From Myroides oncorhynchi (GTDB lineage: Bacteria > Bacteroidota > Bacteroidia > Flavobacteriales > Flavobacteriaceae): DNA of 64,000 nucleotides. The DNA is taken from NCBI RefSeq assembly GCF_020905415.1, contig NZ_JAJJMP010000001.1:587501-651500 (forward strand), in the 5' to 3' direction. Shown here piece after piece: positions 51,197 to 60,962 of this stretch (positions are counted from its first letter, which is position 1; the number at the start of each line of letters is the position of its first letter). Under the pieces are notes generated by a model, which saw only the letters and a list, made by a program, of their open reading frames with translations, made no database searches and had not been told where the DNA came from. The position numbers and the translations under genes are program-made.

Positions 51197-51675
51197 CGCA
51201 ATATCTCTAATAGTTTAGTCTCCGTTCTTTTCTTTAAGTTCTTGATGAACTTCTTTTTATCTGTTAGATACATCGTATGAATGTATACATAACTCTTATC
51301 TTCAGCTATATCAATCACCATAGTTCCAGGCGTCAATGCGATAATATTAGTCAACATTGTGATCTCAAAATCAGTCTTAGCATCTAAGTGATATTTGATT
51401 ATACCCGGTGTAGTATGATATTTAGGTGTCATTACATCTATCGCTACTCTTAAGTTCGCCTCCATCATATCATACAAAAAGTATAAGATAAAGATCAATA
51501 TCTTAGGTACACGATAGAAGTACTCCTTATCTTTATCACGAGAGCGACGTGTTAGCATCCATAATATAAAGAATCCTGCTACACTCCCAAAAATAAAATT
51601 GGAGTAATTTAATTGCCCAGTTAATGCTACCCAGACAAACATTAATAATAAATTAAGTATAAAATACTTTAACAT
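51193..51675 (-). CDS. mrpE: Mrp Na+/H+ antiporter subunit E
   Basis: 160 residues: N-terminal hydrophobic pair NLLLMFVWVALTGQLNYSNF, then a soluble domain with LTNIIALTPGTMVIDIAEDK, the MnhE signature. 7 bp after mrpD. Confidence 0.92.
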   Translation of the reverse strand: MLKYFILNLLLMFVWVALTGQLNYSNFIFGSVAGFFILWMLTRRSRDKDKEYFYRVPKILIFILYFLYDMMEANLRVAIDVMTPKYHTTPGIIKYHLDAKTDFEITMLTNIIALTPGTMVIDIAEDKSYVYIHTMYLTDKKKFIKNLKKRTETKLLEILR

Positions 51676-51682
51676 AACTCCT

Positions 51683-53194
51683 CTATTTTAAATGATGCAT
51701 TACTGAATCTATATAAATCGAAGGATTCTTTAACTCATGCGCTACACGTTCTGCTACTTCGAAAACGAATGATGCTTTAAATCCTATCAACAATGATACT
51801 ATAGCAAGACCTACAACAGGCAATACTAAAGCTAACTGTCCTCTCCTGTGAAAAGGAGCAAAGTGATCAACTTCCTCTCCATTGGGCTTAGGTAAATCCT
51901 TCCAAAACACCTCTGACCAAATACGAGCTACAATGAATAATGTTATAAAACTCGCAAATATCATCGTTCCTAATAACACATAACTTTCCTGCTTAAATGC
52001 TTCCTGAAACAACATAATCTTAGGCCAAAAACCAGATAAAGGAGGAATACCTGCTAATGAAAATAAGATAACGGCAAATACGATAGATAGCTTAGGATAA
52101 TCTTTATAAAATCCGCCTAATCGATAAATATCTTGTGTTTCGCGAATCTTCTGTATAAGCCCATTCATCATAAAGAAATTACTTTTTACAATAACATCAT
52201 GAATCAAATAAAAGACAACTCCTACAAAAGCTAATTCTGTATATATTCCTATACCTGCTATTAAGTACCCAATATGACACACGATAAAATATGACAAGAT
52301 TCTTCTAATATTACGCTTATTGATTACACCTAAAGCACCACTTATCATCGTTAGGATAGCTATGACTACGAATACTTGTAACATAAAATCATCTGGTTCA
52401 AAAACCACTGTAAATACTCTAATCATAGAGTACACTCCCATCTTAGTCAACAACCCTCCAAAGACCGCTCCAATAGCAGACGGTGGAGTATGATAAGAAG
52501 ATGGCAACCAAAAATACATAGGGAATACCGCTGATTTAATACCAAACCCCACAAAGAATAATAAGGCCGTCACAGTGACCAATCCTCTATTCTCTACTGC
52601 AGCAACGTGCTCAGGTAAATCAGCAATATTTAAACTTCCTGTGATACCATATAATATACCAATAGCTGTTAGAAATATAGCTGATGCTAACATATTCATT
52701 GTAACATATTTTACCGCTCCTTCCATCTGTAGCTTCTTTCCTCCTAATGTCAACAAGACAAATGAAGAAATAATCACAACCTCAAACCATACATATAGGT
52801 TAAAGATATCACCTGTTAAAAAAGCTCCCATCAATCCCATAATCAAGAAATGATAGATAAAAAAATGTCCATAACGTATACGACTAATATTAGTCGCAGC
52901 AGTAGAATACACTCCTACTGCTAATGATACAATAGCTGTAAGCATAACCATCGTTGCACTAAGAGTATCACCTACAAAGGTAATTCCAAATGGGGCTTGC
53001 CAACCTCCCATTTGCATTGTTATATTTCCATTCTCCCAAATCAAAGCAAACAATCTCCAACTTACAAAGAAGCCAATTATGTTACCTATTACACTCACTG
53101 TTTTTTGTGCTTGTACATTTTTCCAAAAGAATAATAATACAATTGCTGTTAACATATGTGTAAATATGGGAGCTAGTATAAAGTTCGAAATCAT
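51683..53194 (-). CDS. mrpD: Mrp Na+/H+ antiporter subunit D
   Basis: 503 residues, about 14 helices, homologous to complex I subunits NuoL/M/N. Key proton-path region GIKSAVFPMYFWLPSSYHTP near 215 and LAGIPPLSGFWPKIMLFQEA near 380. Overlaps mrpC by 4 bp. Confidence 0.94.
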   Translation of the reverse strand: MISNFILAPIFTHMLTAIVLLFFWKNVQAQKTVSVIGNIIGFFVSWRLFALIWENGNITMQMGGWQAPFGITFVGDTLSATMVMLTAIVSLAVGVYSTAATNISRIRYGHFFIYHFLIMGLMGAFLTGDIFNLYVWFEVVIISSFVLLTLGGKKLQMEGAVKYVTMNMLASAIFLTAIGILYGITGSLNIADLPEHVAAVENRGLVTVTALLFFVGFGIKSAVFPMYFWLPSSYHTPPSAIGAVFGGLLTKMGVYSMIRVFTVVFEPDDFMLQVFVVIAILTMISGALGVINKRNIRRILSYFIVCHIGYLIAGIGIYTELAFVGVVFYLIHDVIVKSNFFMMNGLIQKIRETQDIYRLGGFYKDYPKLSIVFAVILFSLAGIPPLSGFWPKIMLFQEAFKQESYVLLGTMIFASFITLFIVARIWSEVFWKDLPKPNGEEVDHFAPFHRRGQLALVLPVVGLAIVSLLIGFKASFVFEVAERVAHELKNPSIYIDSVMHHLK

Positions 53195-53544
53195 ATATCT
53201 AAATCTTGTATATTAAGTGAATCCAAATCATCCGTTCCTGTAGTTTCGTGTACTTTCTTCAACAATATAATTGCAAAGGCAGTTAACCCAAAACTAATTA
53301 CGATAGCTGTCAATATTAATGCTTGCGGCACAGGGTCTGCATAGGCATCTGTAAAGTGTATATTCTCTCCATTTATAATAGGAGCCTTACCTTTAGTAAG
53401 TTCCCCCATCAAAAAAATCAGAATATTAGCTCCATTACCTAACATCATAAACCCCAATAATAACTTGACCATGCTTCTTCGCAATATCAAATAAATACCT
53501 GCAGAATATAAGACCCCTACTAATACCACTAAAAGTAATTCCAT
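53191..53544 (-). CDS. mrpC: Mrp Na+/H+ antiporter subunit C
   Basis: 117 residues, three helices, NuoK-like. GIYLILRRSMVKLLLGFMML and DPVPQALILTAIVISFGLTA are diagnostic. Confidence 0.93.
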   Translation of the reverse strand: MELLLVVLVGVLYSAGIYLILRRSMVKLLLGFMMLGNGANILIFLMGELTKGKAPIINGENIHFTDAYADPVPQALILTAIVISFGLTAFAIILLKKVHETTGTDDLDSLNIQDLDI

Positions 53545-53555
53545 AATCTATCTTT

Positions 53556-53999
53556 TTATTCACCTTCTGAAATAGTCAACAATATTGTCAATACTACTCC
53601 AATTACTACTAAATAAACCCCAATATCAAAAAACAAGGCAGTCCCTACAGAACCAATCACCGCCACTTTATCAGCAAACCACACTCCTGTCATAAATGAC
53701 CTTCCCAATATCACTGGTAAAAAACCACTAATAAAAGAAAGTGTCAACCCAATAGGTATCAACTGACGTGGTGGTATTTGAAACAATCTTAAAGTTTGTC
53801 TTGTCGTATAAGCAAAAGAATGAAGTACAAATGCAATAGAAGCAATAAGCCCACCTACAAATCCACCACCAGATAAATAATGCCCTCTTAATAATACAAA
53901 AAGAGAAAACAATAATAACAGTGGTAATAAGTAATTCGTCGCTGTTCTAAGAATAGTCGAATTTAACTTTCTAACGTCGTGTTTTGGTTTAATCTTCAT
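53556..53999 (-). CDS. mrpB: Mrp Na+/H+ antiporter subunit B
   Basis: 147 residues with four helices; ATNYLLPLLLLFSLFVLLRG then HYLSGGGFVGGLIASIAF is the MnhB signature. Overlaps mrpA by 11 bp. Confidence 0.93.
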   Translation of the reverse strand: MKIKPKHDVRKLNSTILRTATNYLLPLLLLFSLFVLLRGHYLSGGGFVGGLIASIAFVLHSFAYTTRQTLRLFQIPPRQLIPIGLTLSFISGFLPVILGRSFMTGVWFADKVAVIGSVGTALFFDIGVYLVVIGVVLTILLTISEGE

Positions 54000-56295
54000 C
54001 TTCCTTATATTTTAACATACTAAATACTCCTAGAGCCGCAATAGACAATACAATACCTTCTATCATCGTATCAAATCCTCTGAAGTCAACTAATATGACA
54101 TTTACAACATTCTTACCTTTCGCTAATACATAAGCATTTTCTGCATAGAAGCGACTTATATCCTTATCAGCAGGTGATACTAATGCTTGTAATGTAATAA
54201 TCGAAATCAGTGTACCAAAAGAGATTGCTATAATAGCATCTCTAAATTGTATCTTGCTATTTCCAAGCTTTAAGAATGCTGGAAGTTTAAACATCACAAG
54301 TAGGAATAATACTGTTGTCAATGTATCTATGGCGAACTGTGTCATCCCTAAATCAGGTGCTCCATAGAACACAAAGATTAAACAGATACAATATCCCACT
54401 ACTCCTGTAGCTGCAATAGCAGTTAGTCGCGAGGATGTATTGATTGCAAATAATACCGCTGCTACTGTAATCAAAAACACAACTAACTCATATACCCTAA
54501 ACTCAGATAGTCCAATTGTATTCACAGCTAATGGTACATCTGTAAAAAGCTTATATCCTACTAAGCCTATAAAGAATACTATAATCACTGCAAGATAAGA
54601 TCTCAAATATCCATTGTGGAAAATCCAAGTATATCGATAAGCTAAAATTCTAAAAAACTCAATGATAATAGAAAAAATATGCTTAGGTGATGCTACTTCA
54701 AATCGCTCAACAATACTCATTGAGTTTTTCCAACACTTAAAAGCAAAATACACTCCTGTTCCTAAAACAATAGTACATCCACTTAAAAGCAAACTTGTAT
54801 TTACTCCATGCCATATAGCCAGCGGCATTTCTACCATACTACCATTGATCGCGCTAAACGTTGCAAGAATAATCTCTTTGTAAGCTATTACAGGTAATAT
54901 CCCTAATAACAGGGTAAAGAATCCTAATACAATAGGTGGTGCTAATAATCGCCAATCTGGTTTATGCGAAACACAGAACTCTTTAACTGGTTTGCCATAG
55001 AATGGTTTAATACCGATTAAAAAACCTGAACCTGTCAAGAAAACATTAGTAAAGAACAATGCTCCTACTAATACTAAAGAAAGATTATAGTCATTATAAT
55101 GTAATCCACTTTCGTAGATTAACTCTTTTCCAATAAATCCAAAAGTTAAAGGTATACCTGCACACGATAATGCAGCTACCCCACCTGCTACTGCTAGCAG
55201 AGGAAAGTATTTACGCAATCCACCTAACTCATTAATATCTCGAGTATGTAATGCGTGATCTATAATTCCTGTAATTAAGAAGAAAGCTGCTTTGTATAAA
55301 GCGTGTGCCAATACAAATACAGACACAGCATATAACGCTAATTCCGTACCTATTCCTAATAGGAATACTAATAATCCTAAGGCTGAGATTGTAGAGTAGG
55401 CTAATATACCTTTCATATCTTTTCTAAATACGCTGTGAAATGCTCCGAAAGTCATCGTCACCCCGCCTACGACTAATAATATCGTACTCCATTCCATAGT
55501 TCCTCCTAAGATTGGAGTAAATCTAGCTAATAAATAGACTCCTGCTTTTACCATAGTCGCTGAGTGCAAATAGGCAGATACAGGTGTAGGTGCTTTCATC
55601 GCTCCTGGTAACCAAAAGTGAAATGGAAACTGTGCTGACTTTGTAAAGGCTGCTACAAATAAAAGAATAATTATTAGTAAATAGTATGGATTCTCTTTTA
55701 ATACGTCACCTTGTGTAAGTAATTCACTTATAGTATAGGTACCTGATATAGTCCCTAGTATTACACCAAATGTCAGTAAAAAGAAACCTCCTAATCCAGT
55801 TATTGCTAAAGCCCATAGAGCACTAACTCTGGATTCTTCTTCTTCATTATTGAATCCAATCAAGAAGAACGAACTTATACTGGTAAGTTCCCAAAAAACA
55901 AATAAGGTTATAAGGTTATCAGAAGTAACAACTCCTAGCATCGCCCCCATAAAGATAGTGAGGTAACAAATAAATCGATGTAACAGAGGATGCCCTCTTA
56001 AATAAGAAGATGCATATAAATATACCAGCGTTCCAATTCCTGAAATCAATAATCCAAATAACAGTGATAATCCATCTATCTTAAAATCTAAATTGATACC
56101 TAACGACGGTACCCACTCAGATGTATATAGCACACTATTCACTCCATCTTTTACAGAACGTAAAAAAGATAATAGATATAAAAAAATTGAAAATGGAAGT
56201 AGGGATATTAATGCAACAAATTTACTTTGTACGAACTTTTTTAGAAATAGTACTACAAAAGCAAGAACAAAAGTGAGAAAAAGTAATGTTAGCAT
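53989..56295 (-). CDS. mrpA: Mrp Na+/H+ antiporter subunit A
   Basis: Largest subunit, 768 residues, related to NuoL with a C-terminal MbhE/DUF4040-like extension. Proton-path region FTKSAQFPFHFWLPGAMKAP near 217 and HSATMVKAGVYLLARFTPIL after it; GAPDLGMTQFAIDTLTTVLF near 645 marks the C-terminal module. First gene of a complete seven-gene mrpABCDEFG operon, which exports sodium and supports pH and salt tolerance. The 163-bp upstream region is AT-rich with no perfect promoter match. Confidence 0.95.
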   Translation of the reverse strand: MLTLLFLTFVLAFVVLFLKKFVQSKFVALISLLPFSIFLYLLSFLRSVKDGVNSVLYTSEWVPSLGINLDFKIDGLSLLFGLLISGIGTLVYLYASSYLRGHPLLHRFICYLTIFMGAMLGVVTSDNLITLFVFWELTSISSFFLIGFNNEEEESRVSALWALAITGLGGFFLLTFGVILGTISGTYTISELLTQGDVLKENPYYLLIIILLFVAAFTKSAQFPFHFWLPGAMKAPTPVSAYLHSATMVKAGVYLLARFTPILGGTMEWSTILLVVGGVTMTFGAFHSVFRKDMKGILAYSTISALGLLVFLLGIGTELALYAVSVFVLAHALYKAAFFLITGIIDHALHTRDINELGGLRKYFPLLAVAGGVAALSCAGIPLTFGFIGKELIYESGLHYNDYNLSLVLVGALFFTNVFLTGSGFLIGIKPFYGKPVKEFCVSHKPDWRLLAPPIVLGFFTLLLGILPVIAYKEIILATFSAINGSMVEMPLAIWHGVNTSLLLSGCTIVLGTGVYFAFKCWKNSMSIVERFEVASPKHIFSIIIEFFRILAYRYTWIFHNGYLRSYLAVIIVFFIGLVGYKLFTDVPLAVNTIGLSEFRVYELVVFLITVAAVLFAINTSSRLTAIAATGVVGYCICLIFVFYGAPDLGMTQFAIDTLTTVLFLLVMFKLPAFLKLGNSKIQFRDAIIAISFGTLISIITLQALVSPADKDISRFYAENAYVLAKGKNVVNVILVDFRGFDTMIEGIVLSIAALGVFSMLKYKEDED

Positions 56296-56458
56296 ATTTT
56301 TTTATTTCTCTAAATATATATTTTCAGTTTGTCGTAAATATATACAAAAAAAAACAAAAATTAACGTCTAACCATCAGTAATACAATAATTAATAGTACA
56401 TTTTTCTCACCCTTACTCTCCCTATTAGAGAATAGAAGATTATTCTCTTAATAAAATA

Positions 56459-57460
56459 TTATCTATTCAACATTTCCCATAATTTATCCTTTAGCTCTGT
56501 CAGCCCTTGTTGAGCTACAGAAGAAATAAACATATATGGTACTTCGTTTAATTCAGCATCTAACTGCTCTTTTAACTCTCCTTGTAACTCGTCGTCTAGC
56601 ATATCACATTTCGTAATTACTAAAAGACGATCTTTATCCAGCATCTCTGGATTATATCTTCTAAGCTCATCTACTAAAATCGCATATTCCTTGGCGATAT
56701 CTTCTGCATCAGCAGGCACCATAAATAGCAATGTTGAGTTTCTTTCAATGTGTCTTAAGAAGTAGTGTCCTAAACCTTTCCCTTCTGCAGCTCCCTCGAT
56801 AATACCAGGGATGTCAGCTATCACAAAAGATTTAAAATCTCTATAAGATACAATACCTAAATTCGGTTTCAACGTGGTGAAAGGGTAATCAGCTATCTTA
56901 GGTTTAGCAGAAGTAAGTACTGATAACAAAGTAGATTTACCTGCATTAGGAAATCCAACTAATCCTACATCAGCTAACACTTTTAATTCTAATACGATGT
57001 CCATTTCATTAATAGGCATCCCTGGCTGCGAATAACGAGGAGTCTGGTTAGTAGATGATCTAAAGTGCCAGTTACCCAACCCTCCTTTACCACCTGCTAC
57101 CACGATTCTCTTCTCACCGTGTTCAGTTATTTCGAATAATACTTCTCCTGTTTCTTTGTCCTTTACTACAGTTCCTAACGGCACTTCGATAATTTTATCA
57201 TCACCGTCAGACCCCGTACTACGAGAACTTCCTCCATCTCCACCATGTCCCGCCTTAATGTGACGAGCAAATTTAAGATGAAATAACGTCCATAGACCTT
57301 CGTTTCCTACAATATAAACGTGACCTCCACGACCACCATCACCACCGTCAGGTCCTCCTTTTTCTATAAACTTTTCTCTGTGTAAGTGCATAGAACCCTT
57401 ACCTCCCTTACCAGAAGCCACATATATCTTTACGTAATCGACAAAATTCCCTTCAGTCAT
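56459..57460 (-). CDS. obg: Obg GTPase (CgtA)
   Basis: Essential ribosome-associated GTPase in 50S assembly and stress response. 333 residues: glycine-rich Obg fold ([31 protein letters not shown]), then the G domain with G1 [18 protein letters not shown] near 168, switch with [15 protein letters not shown]3 [16 protein letters not shown], and TKCD. It lacks the C-terminal OCT/TGS extension of some species. Downstream of adk after 243 bp with a dispersed repeat. A TACCTTTG box at 57512-57519 may be its own promoter. Confidence 0.96.
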   Translation of the reverse strand: MTEGNFVDYVKIYVASGKGGKGSMHLHREKFIEKGGPDGGDGGRGGHVYIVGNEGLWTLFHLKFARHIKAGHGGDGGSSRSTGSDGDDKIIEVPLGTVVKDKETGEVLFEITEHGEKRIVVAGGKGGLGNWHFRSSTNQTPRYSQPGMPINEMDIVLELKVLADVGLVGFPNAGKSTLLSVLTSAKPKIADYPFTTLKPNLGIVSYRDFKSFVIADIPGIIEGAAEGKGLGHYFLRHIERNSTLLFMVPADAEDIAKEYAILVDELRRYNPEMLDKDRLLVITKCDMLDDELQGELKEQLDAELNEVPYMFISSVAQQGLTELKDKLWEMLNR

Positions 57461-57558
57461 TTCCTATAATTTTTTAACCCTAAACTATTCCATACAATCG
57501 GAATCGGGCGGCAAAGGTAATATTTTTTAATTAATGTAATACCTTAAATCTGTAGATA

Positions 57559-57694
57559 ACGTTTAAACGAGAATGAATTATACAAAACAGAGTAAAATCA
57601 GTAATTAAAGCACACTGTAGTGTGGTTTTGAGCTAATTGAAGCTATGTGAAGTAGAATTAATTCGCAGTAACGGTAGTTACAAATATAAGGTAA
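57559..57694 (+). repeat. Dispersed intergenic repeat of about 135 bp, copy B
   Basis: Partner of 36112-36247 in the same orientation. It fills most of the adk-obg gap and contains the palindrome CACACTGTAGTGTG near 57611-57624. No open frame. Confidence 0.6.
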
Positions 57695-57703
57695 AAGAGT
57701 ACG

Positions 57704-58279
57704 TTATATTAAAGTATCTATAACTTTACTTAATCGTCCTGTAATCTCTTCAATACTGCCAATACCATCTACAGCATGAAATACATTCTTATCTTGATAA
57801 TACTTTATTAATGGCGCTGTATTTTCATTATACTCTGTATAACGATATCTTATCTTAGCTTCATCTTGATCATCTGCTCTACCGCTCGTCTTACCTCTTT
57901 CTAAGATACGTGCTACCAAAATATCATCATTAGCCTCTAATGCCACTGTACCAGCTAATCTAATTTTTTTTTCTCTTAGCAATGCCTCTAGTGCCTCTGC
58001 TTGTTTTATTGTACGTGGAAAACCATCAAATAAGAAACCATCTTTATCCATGTTCTTCTCCACTTCATTAGCTAGCATATTGATCGTTATTTCATCTGGA
58101 ACCAACTTAGCCTCTGACATATATACCTGAGCTTGTTTACCTAAATCCGTACCATTCTTTAAATTATAACGAAAAACATCTCCTGTAGAGATATGTGTTA
58201 AATTATATTTTTCTTTTAAAAACTCAGCTTGTGTTCCTTTCCCAGCCCCTGGTTTTCCAAATAAAACTATTGCAATCAT
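57704..58279 (-). CDS. adk: Adenylate kinase, short-LID form
   Basis: Balances ATP, ADP and AMP. 191 residues, about 25 fewer than E. coli Adk because the zinc/LID insertion is missing. P-loop FGKPGAGKGTQAEFL near 7, AMP site ISTGDVFRYNLKNGTDLG and FLFDGFPRTIKQAEAL near 82, LID arginines in LERGKTSGRADDQDEAKIRY. 30 bp after hpt; hpt-adk are probably one transcript. Confidence 0.95.
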   Translation of the reverse strand: MIAIVLFGKPGAGKGTQAEFLKEKYNLTHISTGDVFRYNLKNGTDLGKQAQVYMSEAKLVPDEITINMLANEVEKNMDKDGFLFDGFPRTIKQAEALEALLREKKIRLAGTVALEANDDILVARILERGKTSGRADDQDEAKIRYRYTEYNENTAPLIKYYQDKNVFHAVDGIGSIEEITGRLSKVIDTLI

Positions 58280-58309
58280 TATCTACTGTTTATTCTGTTA
58301 GTCTAATCT

Positions 58310-58843
58310 TTATTCTTTAATTTGGTATATCTCTGGTAGATTTCTACCGTGTTTATCGTAATCCATTCCATATCCTACAATAAACCTATTCTCTATCTCA
58401 AACGCTACGTAATCTAAAGGGATATCCTTTTTATACGCTTCAGGCTTAAGACATAATGTAAAAATACGTGTTTCTTTTGGACGGTGCTGATCAAATAACT
58501 TCTTTAGAGCGACTAAAGTATTACCCGTGTCAACAATATCTTCTAATATCACAATGCGTCTATCGGTAACATCGATGTCTAGGCCTAATAACTGATTCAC
58601 TTGATTAGTAGATTGTGTTCCAATATAAGAAGCCATCTTGATAAAACTCATCTCACATGCTCCTTTATAGTGCTTTACTAAATCAGAAACAACCATAAAC
58701 GAACCATTTAAAACCCCTATAAATACAGGAACATCCCCATTCATATCTGCTTCTATCTGTTGTGCTATTTCACTCAATCTAGCATCGATTCGTTCCGCTG
58801 ATATAAAAGGAACGAATACTTTATCTAATACTTGTATTTCCAT
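58310..58843 (-). CDS. hpt: Hypoxanthine phosphoribosyltransferase
   Basis: Salvages hypoxanthine, and usually guanine, to the nucleotide. 177 residues from MEIQVLDKVFVPFISAER; an ATG nine codons earlier is less likely because the -7 box TATATTTG at 58868-58875 would place the start of transcription between them. PRPP motif IVILEDIVDTGNTLVALKKL near 92, LDYVAFEIENRFIVGYGMDY near 141. First gene of the purine-related hpt-adk unit. Confidence 0.93.
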   Translation of the reverse strand: MEIQVLDKVFVPFISAERIDARLSEIAQQIEADMNGDVPVFIGVLNGSFMVVSDLVKHYKGACEMSFIKMASYIGTQSTNQVNQLLGLDIDVTDRRIVILEDIVDTGNTLVALKKLFDQHRPKETRIFTLCLKPEAYKKDIPLDYVAFEIENRFIVGYGMDYDKHGRNLPEIYQIKE

Positions 58844-58867
58844 TGTGTTGAAATTGTTCGTAATTTG

Positions 58868-58875
58868 CAAATATA
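58868..58875 (-). promoter_or_regulatory. Candidate hpt promoter -7 box
   Basis: TATATTTG on the minus strand, 25 bp before the chosen hpt start. No TTTG at the expected -33 position. Confidence 0.45.
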
Positions 58876-58987
58876 CAAAAAGAATACAGCTTTATTCGTT
58901 TCTATGCAAAGGAATTACCTCCTAAATTAAAAAAACACGTATCTATAATCAAGTTATTTACTATTCGTTTGATTCCTTTTTTGAAAT

Positions 58988-59019
58988 AAAAAAAACGTAG
59001 CGTTTATATAAACGCTACG
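58988..59019 (-). terminator. Strong minus-strand terminator without an intact gene
   Basis: Perfect 12-bp stem CGTAGCGTTTAT/ATAAACGCTACG followed by T8 on the minus strand. No intact minus-strand gene lies upstream (59020-59800); it belongs either to a gene remnant or to a small RNA. Confidence 0.82.
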
Positions 59020-59030
59020 CCTAAAACAAA

Positions 59031-59111
59031 CTAATTCAATCTAACTCTAAAACCAAAGTTTATAGTTTCATTGTTGAGATTATCTTCACTACTTAAAACG
59101 TAATTTTCAAT
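59031..59111 (-). pseudogene. Possible 3' remnant of an outer-membrane barrel gene
   Basis: A 26-residue minus-strand frame with no start, stopping 11 bp before the terminator arm, ends ETINFGFRVRLN. The alternating hydrophobic pattern is that of a last beta strand of an outer-membrane barrel. Just upstream in frame is a stop. A TATATTTG box lies at 59145-59152 and an AGCTGTT/AACAGCT inverted repeat at 59121-59136, so a small RNA of about 150 bases reaching the terminator is an alternative. Short length keeps this tentative. Confidence 0.35.
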
Positions 59112-59152
59112 TTATAAAAAGCTGTTTCAACAGCTCGATCCTAACAAATATA

Positions 59153-59771
59153 AGTTAATTTTTTTAACTAAAAAATATTTATTTAATAAAACATTACAAA
59201 TACAAAGTAAACAAAAATCAAACAAAATATCAAAAACTAAACTTAATATCAATAATTAATATTAATTATAAAATAAAAACAATAAATACGGTAAAAACAA
59301 AGAACCCCTCAACTAATTATCAAAAATCAAACAATCACAATTTTTCATTTATTTTTATCATTCATAATATATTGACAATTACTGTCTTGAAACAAAAGGC
59401 TTTTAGACTTCCAATTTAACTTCCCATACAAAACAAACATTCATATATAGCGACTATACTCACAATGCATTGAGTGATACATATCCGATTTAATGAGATC
59501 CATCCTTACGCCAAGAGGACATAGCAAGCGGAAATACTATCGCCCCATTCTATGTCATGTTAAAAAAAAACCTCAAAATAAACCACTTAGAGTTAAATCA
59601 TTTATTACTTAGATTCTAATCTTATTTCTACAATTTTACAATTCATCCTTTATTTCTTTTCTCAAACTAATACAAATAGTAAAACTCACTGTATTCAAGA
59701 GCTATTTTCAAAATAAAAAAGCAAACCTTTTGGCGAGTAAATTTTAAACAGCCTCTTTTATATTTTTAATT
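59153..59771. other. Long AT-rich intergenic stretch
   Basis: No gene seen on either strand. GC rises around 59440-59570, where GACATAG (59518-59524) and CTATGTC (59550-59556) form an inverted repeat with a 25-base loop. Possibly decayed sequence or an unknown RNA. Confidence 0.5.
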
Positions 59772-59779
59772 TATCTTTG
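59772..59779 (+). promoter_or_regulatory. purKE promoter -7 box
   Basis: Plus-strand TATCTTTG, 23 bp before purK. The -33 position lacks a clear TTTG. Leader reads AACAATACAACTACACA, A-rich without a Shine-Dalgarno site. Confidence 0.5.
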
Positions 59780-59802
59780 CTCAATAACAATACAACTACA
59801 CA

Positions 59803-60957
59803 ATGAATTACTTTTCTACTGATTTCCGTTTGGGAATATTAGGAGGAGGTCAATTAGGTAAGATGCTCCTATCTGACACTCGCAAATTTGACATCGCAAC
59901 TAATGTATTAGATCCTAGCAAAGATGCACCAGCACAATATGGTGCGCACCAATTCTTTCAAGGGGATTTAATGGATTTTGAGACTGTTTATCGCTTTGGA
60001 AAAACAGTTGACACCTTGACTATCGAGATAGAGAATGTCAATTTAGACGCACTTGATAAGTTAGAGGAGGAAGGGCTAAAAGTATTCCCTTCTCCAAAAA
60101 CGCTTCGTCTTATCCAAAACAAAGGAAATCAAAAAGACTTTTATACTACTCATAACATCCCAACTGCTCCTTATAAGAGATTCTCTACGATAGAAGAGCT
60201 TAAGGTTGCTACTGTAGCAAATGAGCTAACGATGCCATTCGTATGGAAATGTGCACAGTTTGGTTATGATGGTAATGGAGTAAAAGTAGTTCGCACGATT
60301 ACTGACTTAGACACACTGCCTAATGTAGAGTGTATCGCAGAAGTAATGGTTCCTTTTAAAAACGAATTGGCTGTTATCGTAGCACGTTCTGCTACTGGAG
60401 AGATTAAGACTTATCCTGTGGTAGAAATGGAGTTTCACCCTGAGGCGAATCAAGTAGAGTATGTAATATGCCCTGCTCGTATAGATACTGCTGTAGCTGA
60501 TAAGGCTAGAGCTATCGCACTTCAAGTGTCTGATAAATTTAACCACGTAGGTTTACTGGCTGTGGAGATGTTCCAAACACAAGAAGACGACGTCTTAGTT
60601 AATGAGGTCGCTCCACGTCCACATAACTCTGGACATTACTCTATCGAAGCTAGTTATACTTCACAATTCGAACAACACATCCGCGCTATCCTAGGATTGC
60701 CATTAGGGAATACAGATAGCAAAGTGGCAGGTATTATGGTGAACTTAGTAGGTGCCGAAGGATATACAGGTCAGGTATTCTACGAGGGGATGAAAAATAT
60801 CTTAGCGATAGATGGGGTTACTCCTCATATCTATGGCAAGAGAGAAACTCGTCCGTTCCGCAAGATGGGACACGTAACTATCGTGAATAGTGATATGACT
60901 AAGGCTAGACAAATAGCACAAACTGTAAAAGAAACTATTAAAGTAATCAGCAAATAA
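59803..60957 (+). CDS. purK: N5-carboxyaminoimidazole ribonucleotide synthase
   Basis: ATP-grasp enzyme that carboxylates AIR with bicarbonate in purine synthesis. 384 residues: FRLGILGGGQLGKMLLSDTR at the N-terminus, ATP-grasp core with PFVWKCAQFGYDGNGVKVVR near 147 and LLAVEMFQTQEDDVLVNEVA followed by PRPHNSGHYSIEA near 270-290, C-terminal HIYGKRETRPFRKMGHVTIV. 5 bp before purE, operon partner. Confidence 0.96.
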   Translation: MNYFSTDFRLGILGGGQLGKMLLSDTRKFDIATNVLDPSKDAPAQYGAHQFFQGDLMDFETVYRFGKTVDTLTIEIENVNLDALDKLEEEGLKVFPSPKTLRLIQNKGNQKDFYTTHNIPTAPYKRFSTIEELKVATVANELTMPFVWKCAQFGYDGNGVKVVRTITDLDTLPNVECIAEVMVPFKNELAVIVARSATGEIKTYPVVEMEFHPEANQVEYVICPARIDTAVADKARAIALQVSDKFNHVGLLAVEMFQTQEDDVLVNEVAPRPHNSGHYSIEASYTSQFEQHIRAILGLPLGNTDSKVAGIMVNLVGAEGYTGQVFYEGMKNILAIDGVTPHIYGKRETRPFRKMGHVTIVNSDMTKARQIAQTVKETIKVISK

Positions 60958-60962
60958 ATCTT

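Noticed and set aside
56427..56448. Hairpin AGAGAATA/TATTCTCT after obg
   Set aside because: No T run follows on the minus strand, so terminator function is not supported.
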